A DNA stretch of 64,000 nucleotides. Source: JAVKFY01 sp040223615 (GTDB lineage Bacteria; Pseudomonadota; Alphaproteobacteria; GCA-2731375). A model generated the notes under the pieces. The model made no database searches and was not told where the DNA came from. It worked only from the letters and a program-made list of their open reading frames with translations. The DNA is taken from assembly GCA_040223615.1 (NCBI GenBank), contig JAVKFY010000027.1, positions 1 to 64,000 of the forward strand, read 5' to 3'. A program made the translations under genes and the position numbers. Position 1 is the stretch's first letter; every line of letters begins with the position of its first letter. Below, one piece after another: positions 15,174-23,850 of the stretch.

Positions 15174-15757
15174 GCGGTCAGCATCCCCGGCAGGTCGATG
15201 CCGCTGAGCTCTGCTGCGGCTTCCTCCAGCCAGGCGACGTCGTCCCACAGATAGCGCACGACAGCCAACGGCGCGCCGGCGACGGATACTGTCTTCTCGC
15301 CGTCGAGCTCGCCGTGCAGGACGTCGTAAAATTGCCGCGCCGGGTTGTCGCGCAGCACCCAGATGCAGACCCGCTTGATGCCGTCGGCCATCATCTGCGC
15401 CGCGCTCTCGGCCAGCAGCCGGCGGCCGAGGCCCTGGCGCTGCGCGTCGGCCAGCAGGTAGATGGTGTAGACCTCGCCGAGCCGCTCGTCGTCGACGCCC
15501 TCGCGGCAGCGGCCGCAGGTGGCGAAACCGACGACCTGGCCGCGTCGCTCGGCGACCAGTGCGTGACGGCCCGGCGGCGGCCGGCGCAGCGCGTCGCGCC
15601 AGTAGGTGGTCTCGTGCGGCACCGACAGCGCGCTCAGCACCGAGCGCGGCACGATGCCGCCGTAGGACGACCGCCAGCTGCGCACATAGACCCGTGCCAT
15701 CGGACTGGCGTCGGCCAGGGTGGCGGGTCGGATCAAGGTATCGCTCGCGGCGGACAT
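15170..15757 (-). CDS. GNAT-family N-acetyltransferase, 195 aa
   Basis: It begins MSAASDTLIRPATLADA, the usual first strand of GNAT enzymes. The acetyl-CoA-binding motif A reads EVYTIYLLADAQRQGLGRRL, with the Q/RxxGxG/A signature, followed by VCIWVLRDNPARQFYDVL. The acceptor substrate is not known. It is translationally coupled to the second acetyltransferase downstream. Confidence 0.82.
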   Translation of the reverse strand: MSAASDTLIRPATLADASPMARVYVRSWRSSYGGIVPRSVLSALSVPHETTYWRDALRRPPPGRHALVAERRGQVVGFATCGRCREGVDDERLGEVYTIYLLADAQRQGLGRRLLAESAAQMMADGIKRVCIWVLRDNPARQFYDVLHGELDGEKTVSVAGAPLAVVRYLWDDVAWLEEAAAELSGIDLPGMLTA

Positions 15758-15807
15758 GGTCGGAAGCCTAGACCGAGTCTCCGCCGCCTTCGCAAGCCCA
15801 AATCGCG

Positions 15808-16581
15808 TCAGCCGGGATCGTTGGTGTCTTCGATGGTCTCGCCGCCGAGCGCGGTCAGCATGGCGCGCAGCTCGTCCAGCGCCGCAGTGAGCCGCGCCGG
15901 GTCCTGGCAGCGGATCACCAGCGAGGTGCCGAAGCGGCCCTGGCGGTGGAACGGGTAGGAGCCGATGTCGGTGTCGGGGTACTTGTCCTGCAACGCGCCG
16001 AGCTGCTTGGCCACCGTGCCCTCGGCCAGGAACACCGCGATGGAGCGGCTCTGGACCGGGGCGCCGCCGACCAGCTTGTGCTTCAGGCTTTCGAACATGG
16101 CGTGGGCGACGACCGGGATGCCGGCCAGCACGAAGACGTTCTCGATCTGGAAGCCCGGCGCCTTGGAAATCGGGTTCTCCACCATCGTCGCGCCGAACGG
16201 CAGCCGAGCCATGCGCAGGCGCGCCTCGTTCAGCTCCGCGCCGGTCTTGGCGTAGTGCGCCTCCATAAGCGCGCGGGCCTCGGGGTCGACGTCGATGCCG
16301 ACGCCGAACGCCTTGGCGACGGAATCGGCGGTGATGTCGTCGTGCGTCGGGCCGATGCCGCCGGTGGTAAAGACGTAATCGTACTTCGCCCGGGTTTCGT
16401 TCACCGCGGCGACGATCTCGTCCGTGACGTCGGAAACCACCCGGGCCTCGCGTACCTGAATGCCCAACGCGTTCAGGTTCTCGGCCAGGAAGGGCAGGTT
16501 GGCGTCCTTGGTGCGCCCCGACAGGATCTCGTTGCCGATGATCAGCACGGCGGCGGTGACGGTCTTTGGAGCTTCGGCCAT
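15808..16581 (-). CDS. CinA-like molybdopterin-binding domain protein, 257 aa
   Basis: The N-terminal 170 residues form a MoaB/MogA-type domain, with LIIGNEILSGRTKDAN at the start and the ligand-binding motif TTGGIGPTHDD near residue 70. The C-terminal part is not the nicotinamide-nucleotide amidase domain of full-length CinA, so this belongs to the short CinA-like group (COG1058), whose substrate may be a nucleotide such as ADP-ribose. The start MAEAPKTV was chosen because the upstream extension is basic, low quality and runs into the divergent gene. Confidence 0.8.
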   Translation of the reverse strand: MAEAPKTVTAAVLIIGNEILSGRTKDANLPFLAENLNALGIQVREARVVSDVTDEIVAAVNETRAKYDYVFTTGGIGPTHDDITADSVAKAFGVGIDVDPEARALMEAHYAKTGAELNEARLRMARLPFGATMVENPISKAPGFQIENVFVLAGIPVVAHAMFESLKHKLVGGAPVQSRSIAVFLAEGTVAKQLGALQDKYPDTDIGSYPFHRQGRFGTSLVIRCQDPARLTAALDELRAMLTALGGETIEDTNDPG

Positions 16582-16660
16582 GGCTTGTCTTGTGAGCGAT
16601 AACGGTTCGCGGTTATAGCACCCGCACGGCGGGCGCGACATCGGGACGGGAGCCGAAGCA

Positions 16661-17686
16661 ATGCTGAAGCAAGTACAACTCGGACGTAGCGGGCTGCGGG
16701 TGTCGCGGCTGTGCCTGGGCACGATGAATTTCGGCGAACCGGGCGCCATGCACGGCGACTGGATGCTATCGATCGAGGAGGCGCGGCCAATCTTCAAGGC
16801 CGCCATCGAGCATGGGCTGACCTATTTCGACTGCGCCAACGTCTACGGCGGCGGCAGTTGTGAGCGCACCGTCGGCGCGCTGCTGCGCGAACTGCTGCCG
16901 CGACACGACTACGTCCTCACCACGAAGGTCGCGGCCCCGGTCGGCAAGGGCGCGAATAGCGGCGGCCTGTCGCGCAAGCACATCATGGAGAGCATCGACG
17001 CCAGCCTGAAGCGGCTCGGCCTGGACTATGTCGACCAGCTCGTCATTCACCGCCACCCGCATGGCTTCGCCGGTGTCACGCAGGCCCCGGTGGAGGAAGC
17101 CATGGAGGCGCTGCACGACGTGGTGAAGGCCGGCAAAGCGCTCTACATCGGCGGCTCGTCGATGTTCGCGTGGCAGTTCGTCGAACTGCAGATGACGGCC
17201 GAGCGCAACGGCTGGACCAAGTTCATCTCGATGCAGAACCACTACAACCTGATCTACCGCGAGGAAGAACGGGAGATGAACCCGTACTGCGCCGGCACCG
17301 GGATCGGCCTGACTCCGTGGTCGCCGCTGGCGCGCGGCATCCTGGCCGGCGCTTACCAGGGCGGATTCGGCGGCGGCTCGACGGCGCGCTCCAAGGGCTC
17401 CGACCGGGAACGCGCGGAAAGCCTGTATCGCGGCGAGATGGATTTCGAGATCGCCGGCCGCGTGTTCGAAGTGGCGGAGAAGCTCGGCCACACCCCGGCG
17501 CAGGTCGCCATCGCCTGGCTGCTGTCGAAGCCGGAGGTGACGGCGCCGGTGGTCGGCGTCTCCAAGATCAGCCAGCTCGACCAACTCGTCGCCGCCACCG
17601 AGATCGAGCTTTCGGCGGACGACGTCGCCTACCTGGAAGAGCTGTACCGGCCAGTGGAGAACCTGCTGACACTGGGCCATTCGTAG
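16661..17686 (+). CDS. Aldo/keto reductase, 341 aa
   Basis: The (beta/alpha)8 aldo/keto reductase signature is complete: LGTMNFGE near the N-terminus, catalytic Asp and Tyr in FDCANVYGGG, Lys in LTTKVAAP, and His in LVIHRHPH. NADPH-binding residues are expected in VVGVSKISQLDQLV near the C-terminus. It belongs to the YajO/Tas-like branch acting on unknown carbonyl compounds in the cytoplasm. It is divergent from the CinA-like gene, with about 80 bases between them that should hold both promoters. Confidence 0.85.
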   Translation: MLKQVQLGRSGLRVSRLCLGTMNFGEPGAMHGDWMLSIEEARPIFKAAIEHGLTYFDCANVYGGGSCERTVGALLRELLPRHDYVLTTKVAAPVGKGANSGGLSRKHIMESIDASLKRLGLDYVDQLVIHRHPHGFAGVTQAPVEEAMEALHDVVKAGKALYIGGSSMFAWQFVELQMTAERNGWTKFISMQNHYNLIYREEEREMNPYCAGTGIGLTPWSPLARGILAGAYQGGFGGGSTARSKGSDRERAESLYRGEMDFEIAGRVFEVAEKLGHTPAQVAIAWLLSKPEVTAPVVGVSKISQLDQLVAATEIELSADDVAYLEELYRPVENLLTLGHS

Positions 17687-17736
17687 CCGCCGCGCCCCGC
17701 CCCGGCCTAAGCTGGCGTGACAATGCGGCGACAGGG

Positions 17737-17949
17737 ATGACGACGATGACCGACGACGGTATGGAGGCATTGCGGCGGCGCGTTCTGGCCGCAACGGGGC
17801 GCGACGTGCCGGCGGCGGAGATCGCCGCCTATCGTGAACGCTTCCAGCGCATGGTCGCCTTTGCCGAGCGTCTCGCCGTACTCGAGCCGGAACTGGACCT
17901 GATCGAGCCGGCCACGGTCAACGCCACCCTGGGCGGGCGGCAGCCATGA
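17737..17949 (+). CDS. Small AtzG/GatC-like partner of the downstream amidase, 70 aa
   Basis: The 70-residue helical protein (start MTTMTDDGMEALRRR, ATG 17737 after ACAGGG) has the size and layout of AtzG/DUF4089-like or GatC-like subunits, which wrap around amidase-signature enzymes and stabilise them. Its stop overlaps the start of the amidase gene by 4 nt, so the two are translated together. Sequence similarity to AtzG is only general, and the assignment rests mostly on size and linkage. A longer frame starting at 17,170 covers the aldo/keto reductase out of frame and is not real. Confidence 0.6.
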   Translation: MTTMTDDGMEALRRRVLAATGRDVPAAEIAAYRERFQRMVAFAERLAVLEPELDLIEPATVNATLGGRQP

Positions 17950-19340
17950 GCCTGCCCGCGGACATCCACTACCGCTCGCTGGCCGAGGTCGCCGGGCTGC
18001 TGCGTCAGGGCGAGATCGGCTCGGTGGCGCTGACCGAGGCGCTGCTGGCGCGCATCGCCGAACGCGAGCCGGTGCTGCACGCCTTCATTCGCGTCACCGG
18101 CGACCTGGCGCTGGAGCAAGCGCGCCGGGCCGACGCGGCACTCGCCGAGGGCAAGGTGCTCGGCCCCCTGCACGGCGTTCCGGTGGCGATCAAGGACCTG
18201 CTGGTCACCAACGGCATCCCCACCACCTTCGCCTCGCGCGCCTACGAGGACTACGTCACCGACTACGACGCCACCGTGGTGACGCGGCTGGCCGAGGCCG
18301 GCGCGGTGATCGTCGGCAAGACCAACCTGTCGGAAGGCGCGGCCTGTTCCAGCAGCCAGTCGTCGGCCTTCGGCGGCCCGGCCAACCCGTGGAACCCGGC
18401 CTACATCACCGGCGGCTCGTCGGGCGGCTCGGCGGCGGCGGTGGCGGCCGGCCTGGCCTATGGCGCGATCGGCTCCGACACCGCGATGTCAATCCGCCAG
18501 CCTGCCGCCGTGTGCGGCATCGTCGGGCTGAAGCCGACCTACGGGCTGGTGCCGAAGTATGGCGCGATGTCGCTGTCCTTCTCGCTCGACCACCTCGGCC
18601 CGATGACCCGCGATGTGCGCGACGCGGCGCTGATGCTGCAGGTGCTGGCCGGCGCCGACCCGAAGGACCCAACCAGCGTCGCCGCGCCGGAAACCGACTA
18701 TGCCGGCCGGCTCGGCCACGACATCCGCGGCGCCCGGCTGGCGGTGATGCGCGACGCGCACTTCGCGACCGCCGATCCACAATGGGCGACGGCGGCAGAG
18801 CGCGCGCTGGACGCCCTGCGCGACCAGGGCGCCACGGTCGAGGAGGTGGTGCTGCCGCACCTGGACGACCTGATGCTGGTCGCCTCGACGATCATCGCCG
18901 TGGAGGGCGCGTCGTTCCATGCCGCCCGCTACAAGGCCGCTCCGGACACGTTCGGGCCGACGCTGCACGGACTGGTCGAGGTCGGCCAGAGCTTCTCCGG
19001 CGTGCAGTTCGTCCAGGCGCAGCGAGCGCGGCGCATGCTGACCGACGGGTTCCTGGCTGCCTTTGCCGGCTATGACGCGCTGGTGCTGCCGACCACGCGG
19101 CCGGCGACCAACCGCATCGCCGATGAGACGCCGGGCATGATCACCGAACGCCTGCCCAACACCCTGCCGTTCAACGCGCTGGGGCTGCCGGCGATCACGG
19201 TGCCGGCCGGCTTGGACGACAACGGCCTGCCGATCGGCGTGCAGTTCGTCGGCCAGGCCTTCGCCGAAGCCCGCATCCTGCAACTCGCGCACGCCTACGA
19301 ACGCGCCAGCGGCAACCAGGGCCGGCATCCGGACATATGA
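17946..19340 (+). CDS. Amidase-signature family hydrolase, 464 aa
   Basis: The amidase signature is clear: the catalytic Lys in VAIKDLL (about residue 81), the cis-Ser in GGSSGGSAAAVAAGL (about 155-169), and the nucleophilic Ser in GSDTAMSIRQPA. In most relatives the last motif is DTGGSIR. Here the two glycines before the catalytic Ser are replaced by Ala-Met, which sits where the oxyanion hole forms. It resembles AtzE/GatA-like amidases, and a GatB homologue is not linked, so a small-molecule amide is the likelier substrate. It is overlapped at its start by the small partner gene and at its stop by sfsA. Confidence 0.85.
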   Translation: MSLPADIHYRSLAEVAGLLRQGEIGSVALTEALLARIAEREPVLHAFIRVTGDLALEQARRADAALAEGKVLGPLHGVPVAIKDLLVTNGIPTTFASRAYEDYVTDYDATVVTRLAEAGAVIVGKTNLSEGAACSSSQSSAFGGPANPWNPAYITGGSSGGSAAAVAAGLAYGAIGSDTAMSIRQPAAVCGIVGLKPTYGLVPKYGAMSLSFSLDHLGPMTRDVRDAALMLQVLAGADPKDPTSVAAPETDYAGRLGHDIRGARLAVMRDAHFATADPQWATAAERALDALRDQGATVEEVVLPHLDDLMLVASTIIAVEGASFHAARYKAAPDTFGPTLHGLVEVGQSFSGVQFVQAQRARRMLTDGFLAAFAGYDALVLPTTRPATNRIADETPGMITERLPNTLPFNALGLPAITVPAGLDDNGLPIGVQFVGQAFAEARILQLAHAYERASGNQGRHPDI

Positions 19341-20038
19341 CCTTCGAGCCGTCGCTGGTCCCGGCCCGCTTGCGGCGCCGCTACAAGCGCTTCTTCGCCG
19401 ACATGACCCTGGACGACGGCCGCGAGGTCGTCGCGCACTGCCCCAATCCCGGCGCCATGCTGGGGCTGCTGAACGAGGGCGCGCGCTGCTGGCTCAGCCC
19501 GTCGACCAACCCGAAGCGCAAGCTCGCCTGGACCTGGGAGCTGGTCGACGCCGACGGCGGCCTGGTCGGGCTCAATACCGGGCGACCGAACGCGCTCGTC
19601 GCCGACGCGATCCGGGACGGCACGATGCCTGAACTGGCCGGCTACGGCGAGCTGCGGCGCGAGGTGAAGTACGGCAAGAACTCGCGCATCGACATCCTGT
19701 TGCGGGAACCGGGCCGGCCGGATTGCTATGTCGAGGTGAAGAACGTGCATCTCAGGCGCGAGGCCGGATTGGCCGAGTTCCCCGACTCGGTGACCGCGCG
19801 CGGGGCCAAGCATCTGGCCGAACTGGCGGACATGGTGACCGCCGGGCATCGCGCCGTGATGTGCTTTCTGATACAACGCGCCGATTGCGATCGACTGGCG
19901 CTGGCTGGCGACATCGACCCGGCCTATGCCCGCGCTTTCGCCGCCGCCACGGCGGCTGGCGTTGAGACGGTCGCCTACGGTTGCCATATTACGCATGAGG
20001 CGATCGCCGTGGATCGTCGGATGAGCTTCGCGGGCTAG
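19337..20038 (+). CDS. sfsA: SfsA family protein, 233 aa
   Basis: The sequence matches SfsA (sugar fermentation stimulation protein homologue) over its whole length: HCPNPGAM near residue 34, NTGRPNAL, a nuclease-like core SRIDILL...CYVEVKNVHL, and EFPDSVTARGAKHL. SfsA was first found as a nucleoid-associated, DNA-binding protein affecting maltose genes. Its D...ExK arrangement suggests a nuclease fold, but its true activity is unclear. The start overlaps the amidase stop by 4 nt and map follows after 7 bases. Confidence 0.92.
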   Translation: MTFEPSLVPARLRRRYKRFFADMTLDDGREVVAHCPNPGAMLGLLNEGARCWLSPSTNPKRKLAWTWELVDADGGLVGLNTGRPNALVADAIRDGTMPELAGYGELRREVKYGKNSRIDILLREPGRPDCYVEVKNVHLRREAGLAEFPDSVTARGAKHLAELADMVTAGHRAVMCFLIQRADCDRLALAGDIDPAYARAFAAATAAGVETVAYGCHITHEAIAVDRRMSFAG

Positions 20039-20045
20039 AGGGCAA

Positions 20046-20876
20046 ATGGATCGCAACTACGTCAGCGCCGACGAGGCGCCGAGCAGCAATACCGGGCACA
20101 TCAAGCTGCACGGGGCCGAAGCCTTCGAGGGCATGCGCAAGGCCGGCCGGCTGGGCGCCGAGACGCTGGATTTCATCACCCCGCAGGTGCAGCCTGGCGT
20201 GACCACCGAACAGCTCGACAAGCTGTGCCACGACTTCATCTGCGACCATGGCGCGGTGCCGGCACCGCTGAATTACCGCGGCTACCCGAAGTCGATCTGC
20301 ACCTCGATCAACCACGTCGTCTGTCACGGCATCCCCGGCGAGCGCACCTTGCGCGACGGCGACATGATGAACATCGACGTCACCGTGATCGTCGACGGCT
20401 GGCACGGCGATACCAGCCGGATGTTCCACGTCGGCGCGCCGAAGATCAAAGCCAAGCGGCTGGTGGAAGTCACCTACGAGGCGATGATGCGCGGCATCGC
20501 GGTGATCAAGCCGGGCGCGACGCTGGGCGACATCGGCGAGGCGATCCAGCGCTACGCGGAAGGCGAGCGCTGTTCGGTGGTGCGCGACTTCTGCGGCCAC
20601 GGGCTGGGCCGGGTGTTCCACGACGCGCCGAACATCCTGCACTACGGCCGCGCCGGCGCCGGGCTGGCGCTGCGCGAGGGCATGTTCTTCACCGTGGAGC
20701 CGATGATCAATCTCGGCCGCTTCGACGTGAAGCTGCTTGGTGACGGCTGGACCGCGGTGACCAAGGACCGTTCGCTGTCGGCCCAGTTCGAGCATTCCGT
20801 GGGCGTCACCGCCGACGGCGTGGAAATCTTCACCACCTCCCCGGCCGGCCTGCACTGCCCGCCCTATAACGTCTGA
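20046..20876 (+). CDS. map: Type I methionine aminopeptidase, 276 aa
   Basis: This enzyme removes the N-terminal methionine from new proteins in the cytoplasm. All five metal ligands can be located: two Asp in NIDVTVIVDGWHGDTSRMF, His in FCGHGLGR, Glu in FTVEPMI and Glu in QFEHSVGVT. The substrate-binding His lies in NHVVCHGIP. Its length is normal for the type I enzyme. It is preceded by sfsA and followed by radC in the same operon. The order map-radC is common in bacteria. Confidence 0.96.
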   Translation: MDRNYVSADEAPSSNTGHIKLHGAEAFEGMRKAGRLGAETLDFITPQVQPGVTTEQLDKLCHDFICDHGAVPAPLNYRGYPKSICTSINHVVCHGIPGERTLRDGDMMNIDVTVIVDGWHGDTSRMFHVGAPKIKAKRLVEVTYEAMMRGIAVIKPGATLGDIGEAIQRYAEGERCSVVRDFCGHGLGRVFHDAPNILHYGRAGAGLALREGMFFTVEPMINLGRFDVKLLGDGWTAVTKDRSLSAQFEHSVGVTADGVEIFTTSPAGLHCPPYNV

Positions 20877-20886
20877 GGCCGGCGGC

Positions 20887-21573
20887 ATGGCGGCGGCGGA
20901 CAAACCGGACCACGCCGGACACCGCGCCCGCCTCCGGCAACGCTTTCTCGACGCCGGACCGGCCAGCCTGGCCGACTACGAACTGCTGGAGATGATTTTG
21001 TTCGGCGCCAACCCACGCGGCGACACCAAGCCGCTGGCCAAGGCGCTGCTGGCGCGCTTCGGCGACTTCAACGGCGTGGTCACCGCCGAGCCGGCGCGGC
21101 TGCGCGAAGTGAGCGGCGTCGGCGACACCGTGGTCGCGACCCTGAAGGGCGTGCATGCCGCCTCGCTGCGGCTGCTGCGCGGCCAGGTGCTGAACCGGCC
21201 GGCGATCTCGTCCTGGGATGCGCTGATCGACTACTGCCAGGCGTCGATGGGCTACGCCACGGTGGAGGAGTTCCGGGTGCTGTTCCTGGACCGCAAGAAC
21301 CAGCTCATCGCCGACGAGGTGCAGCAGCGCGGCACCGTCGACCATGCCCCGGTCTATCCACGCGAAGTGGTCAAGCGCGCGCTGGACCTGGCGGCCACGG
21401 CGGTGATCCTGGTGCACAATCACCCCTCCGGCGACCCGACGCCGAGCCGGGCCGACGTGGAGATGACCAACCAGGTGGTGGCGGCCGCCAAGCCGCTCGG
21501 CATAACCGTGCACGACCACCTGGTGATCGGGCGCGAGCGCCACGCCAGCTTCAAGTCGCTGGGCCTGCTTTGA
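20887..21573 (+). CDS. radC: RadC family protein (JAB/MPN domain), 228 aa
   Basis: An N-terminal helix-hairpin-helix region (residues about 10-100, with LREVSGVGDTVVATLKG) precedes a JAB-type metalloprotease domain with the zinc motif HNHPSGDPTPS. The second half contains LFLDRKNQLI, typical of the family. RadC is conserved but its role is unsettled. The early link to DNA repair in E. coli was later questioned. It is co-transcribed with map and overlaps the start of the transporter gene. Confidence 0.92.
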   Translation: MAAADKPDHAGHRARLRQRFLDAGPASLADYELLEMILFGANPRGDTKPLAKALLARFGDFNGVVTAEPARLREVSGVGDTVVATLKGVHAASLRLLRGQVLNRPAISSWDALIDYCQASMGYATVEEFRVLFLDRKNQLIADEVQQRGTVDHAPVYPREVVKRALDLAATAVILVHNHPSGDPTPSRADVEMTNQVVAAAKPLGITVHDHLVIGRERHASFKSLGLL

Positions 21574-22454
21574 ACCAATTCTCCTTGAATGCCGACGCGC
21601 TGCGCGGCATCGGCTTCATGCTGCTCGGCTGCACGATCTTTCCGGTGCTGAACGCCTGCGCCAAGGCGCTGGGCAACGACTATCCGATCACCGAGGTGGT
21701 GTGGGCGCGCTATGCCGGACACCTGGCGGTAATCCTGATCGCGTTCATGCCCCGGCACGGCTGGCGGCTGTTCGCGGCGCGCCGGCCGGGCATGCAGGCG
21801 ATCCGCTCGGTGCTGCTGTTCTGCTCCACGTCGTTTTATTTCACCGCCCTGCACTTCCTGCCGATGGCGACGGCCGCGTCGATCAGCTTCACCTCGCCGT
21901 TCCTGGTGATGGCGCTGTCGGTGCCGCTGCTGGGCGAGAAGGTCGGCCCGCACCGGATCGCCGCCGCGCTGATCGGTTTCGCCGGCGCGCTGGTCATCAT
22001 CCGGCCCGGGCTGGAGGGCACGCACTGGGCGACCCTGCTGGTGGTCGGCAGCGCGTCGTGCTTCGCGCTCTACTCGGTGCTGACCCGCAAGGTCTCGGGC
22101 ATCGACAGCTCGGAGACCATGGTCGCCTATACCGCGCTGGTCGGCGTGGTGGTGGCGACCTGCGCGATGCCGTTCATCGAGTGGGAATGGCCGCACAACT
22201 GGCTCGACGTGGCGATGTTCGCCGCCATGGGCGTGTGCGGCGGCACCGGGCATTTCTTCGTCATCAAGGCGTTCAGCTACGGCCAGGCCTCGATGATCGC
22301 GCCGTTCAACTATGTCCAGCTCATCGGCGCCACCGCGCTGGGCTACTGGATCTTCGGGAATTTCCCGGACTCCTGGACATGGGCCGGCGCCGCGCTGATC
22401 GTGGCGGGCGGCATGTACATGGCCTATCGCGAGGGCCTTAGGAGGACGACATGA
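21570..22454 (+). CDS. EamA/DMT-family transporter, 294 aa
   Basis: About ten hydrophobic helices in two EamA repeats are visible, beginning GIGFMLLGCTIFPVLNACAK and ending WAGAALIVAGGMYMAYREG, which is the usual drug/metabolite transporter layout. The substrate is unknown. Related proteins move amino acids, purines or S-adenosylmethionine. The TTG at 21570 overlaps the radC stop (TTGA). There is no better in-frame start before the ATG at residue 17, which would remove part of the first helix. Confidence 0.85.
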   Translation: MNQFSLNADALRGIGFMLLGCTIFPVLNACAKALGNDYPITEVVWARYAGHLAVILIAFMPRHGWRLFAARRPGMQAIRSVLLFCSTSFYFTALHFLPMATAASISFTSPFLVMALSVPLLGEKVGPHRIAAALIGFAGALVIIRPGLEGTHWATLLVVGSASCFALYSVLTRKVSGIDSSETMVAYTALVGVVVATCAMPFIEWEWPHNWLDVAMFAAMGVCGGTGHFFVIKAFSYGQASMIAPFNYVQLIGATALGYWIFGNFPDSWTWAGAALIVAGGMYMAYREGLRRTT

Positions 22455-22894
22455 GCCATCCGATCCTGGTCGACATCGGCGAGACCGCCAGCTTCACCAA
22501 GACCGTGGCCGAGAGCGACATCTACGGCTTCGCCGGCATCACCGGCGACTTCGCCTGGCCGCATACCAACGAAGCCTTCATGAAGACCTCGCGCTACGGC
22601 CAGCGCGTCGCGCACGGCGCGCTGCTGGTCGGCTTCATGTCGACCGCCTCGGCGCAGCTTGCCATGAAGATGATGCAGTCGATCGACGGCCTGACGGCGA
22701 TGTCGGTGGGCTACGACCGCATCCGCTTCACCGGTCCGGTGCTGATCGGCGACACCATCACGGTGGACTACAAGGTCGCCGAACTGGTGCCGGAGAAGGC
22801 CCGCACCATCGCCGATCTCACCGCCACCAACCAGCGCGGTGAGACCGTCGGCGTCGGCCGCCACATCATGGCCTGGTTGCGCGACGACGCCTGA
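22451..22894 (+). CDS. MaoC-like hotdog-fold dehydratase, 147 aa
   Basis: Single hotdog domain with hydratase-2 features: DIYGFAGITGDFAWPHTNEAF contains the catalytic Asp/His pattern (usually D-x4-H, here GD...H), and QRVAHGALLVGFMS is the central helix. MaoC-like enzymes hydrate enoyl-CoA or related thioesters. The precise substrate is unknown. It overlaps the transporter gene by 4 nt, closing the sfsA-map-radC operon. Its end overlaps the convergent PEP-CTERM gene by 29 bases. Confidence 0.82.
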   Translation: MSHPILVDIGETASFTKTVAESDIYGFAGITGDFAWPHTNEAFMKTSRYGQRVAHGALLVGFMSTASAQLAMKMMQSIDGLTAMSVGYDRIRFTGPVLIGDTITVDYKVAELVPEKARTIADLTATNQRGETVGVGRHIMAWLRDDA

Positions 22895-23588
22895 GTGCCA
22901 TTCCGCCCAGCCCGGCCAGCAACAGCGCCAAGGTGCCAGGCGCCGGCACGTCGCCGGTCGACTCATCCGACGACGTGGTTTCGCCGGTGAAGGCGATCGA
23001 CGGGACCAGGCTGGCATTTTCCACGGTGGTGAACGTCATGACGTTGCCGAAGGAGTTGTCGAGTTCACTCACGAACGTCCAGACGATCGGATCGAGACCC
23101 GAGACCGAATGGTCGCCACGCACCAGGTCACGATTCGCGACCGCCGTCAGGAGTTGGACGGACGGGTCGGAGAAGGAAACGAGCAAATCGAACGAGAAGT
23201 CACTCATGCGGGTGCTGCCGATGGCGAACTGGCTCTGCGCAGCGGCCAGAATGGTCCCGTCCGATTGAATGTCGATGTTCAGAAGGCCGGACGAGGAGCT
23301 GAACAGGCCAGTCCCGGAGAGAGCGACGACGAACTCGACGCCACCGCCGACCGTCGCGGTGTTGGCACCGCTGATCGAGGCCGAGAAAGCGCCGAACGGT
23401 GCGTCCTGAAAGCAATCCCCGACATTGCATTCCCTGCCATTGTCCGTGACGACCGCGCTGAGCATCACATCGAGCCCGTCGAAGTTCGCGATCGGGGTCG
23501 CCAGTGCCGCCGGCGCGCCGACGATCAGGGAAAGGGCGGCTGCGCCGGCGAAGCCAGCCATTCTGTAGCGGTAAAGCGGTCGGGTCAT
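22866..23588 (-). CDS. PEP-CTERM-type secreted protein, 240 aa
   Basis: The start MTRPLYRYRM has AGGAG 8 bases upstream and opens a signal peptide ending near LATPI. The middle is rich in beta-strand-forming and small residues. The C-terminus has the tripartite sorting signal of PEP-CTERM proteins: a VPAPGT motif (a variant of PEP), a hydrophobic helix LALLLAGLGGMAL and a basic tail RRRRATRP. Such proteins are processed by exosortase and sent to the cell surface or extracellular matrix, often with exopolysaccharide. No exosortase gene is in this window. The only two cysteines are close together (NVGDC region). Confidence 0.8.
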   Translation of the reverse strand: MTRPLYRYRMAGFAGAAALSLIVGAPAALATPIANFDGLDVMLSAVVTDNGRECNVGDCFQDAPFGAFSASISGANTATVGGGVEFVVALSGTGLFSSSSGLLNIDIQSDGTILAAAQSQFAIGSTRMSDFSFDLLVSFSDPSVQLLTAVANRDLVRGDHSVSGLDPIVWTFVSELDNSFGNVMTFTTVENASLVPSIAFTGETTSSDESTGDVPAPGTLALLLAGLGGMALRRRRATRP

Positions 23589-23850
23589 CTCAGGTCTCCT
23601 GGCTATAAACTGATGTGAGCTGGAGCCCTTGTTGCGGGCCCTTCGAGCGCTTTCCCGCCGGGTCATCAGCAGAATCCGTGCCAAGGCAAGAGAATCATTA
23701 ATTTCAATGTGTTAGCGGGACATCGCCCGACCCGTTGTCAGCTCGTTCGACATCGGCGTTGTCCCCCGTAAGGGGGACGCGGCGGGCGATCGGCGGTGTG
23801 CGACAACGACTTGCGAAGCGCCGCGCGCAGCGGACGACCTGTCGGGAGGG
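23589..23850. other. Intergenic region before the PEP-CTERM gene
   Basis: 262 bases between two minus-strand genes. An AT-rich segment at about 23,690-23,710 could hold the PEP-CTERM promoter. A second part (23,760-23,800) contains GTCCCCCGTAAGGGGGAC, a short perfect hairpin that may be the terminator of the upstream regulator gene. No gene is seen. Confidence 0.4.
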
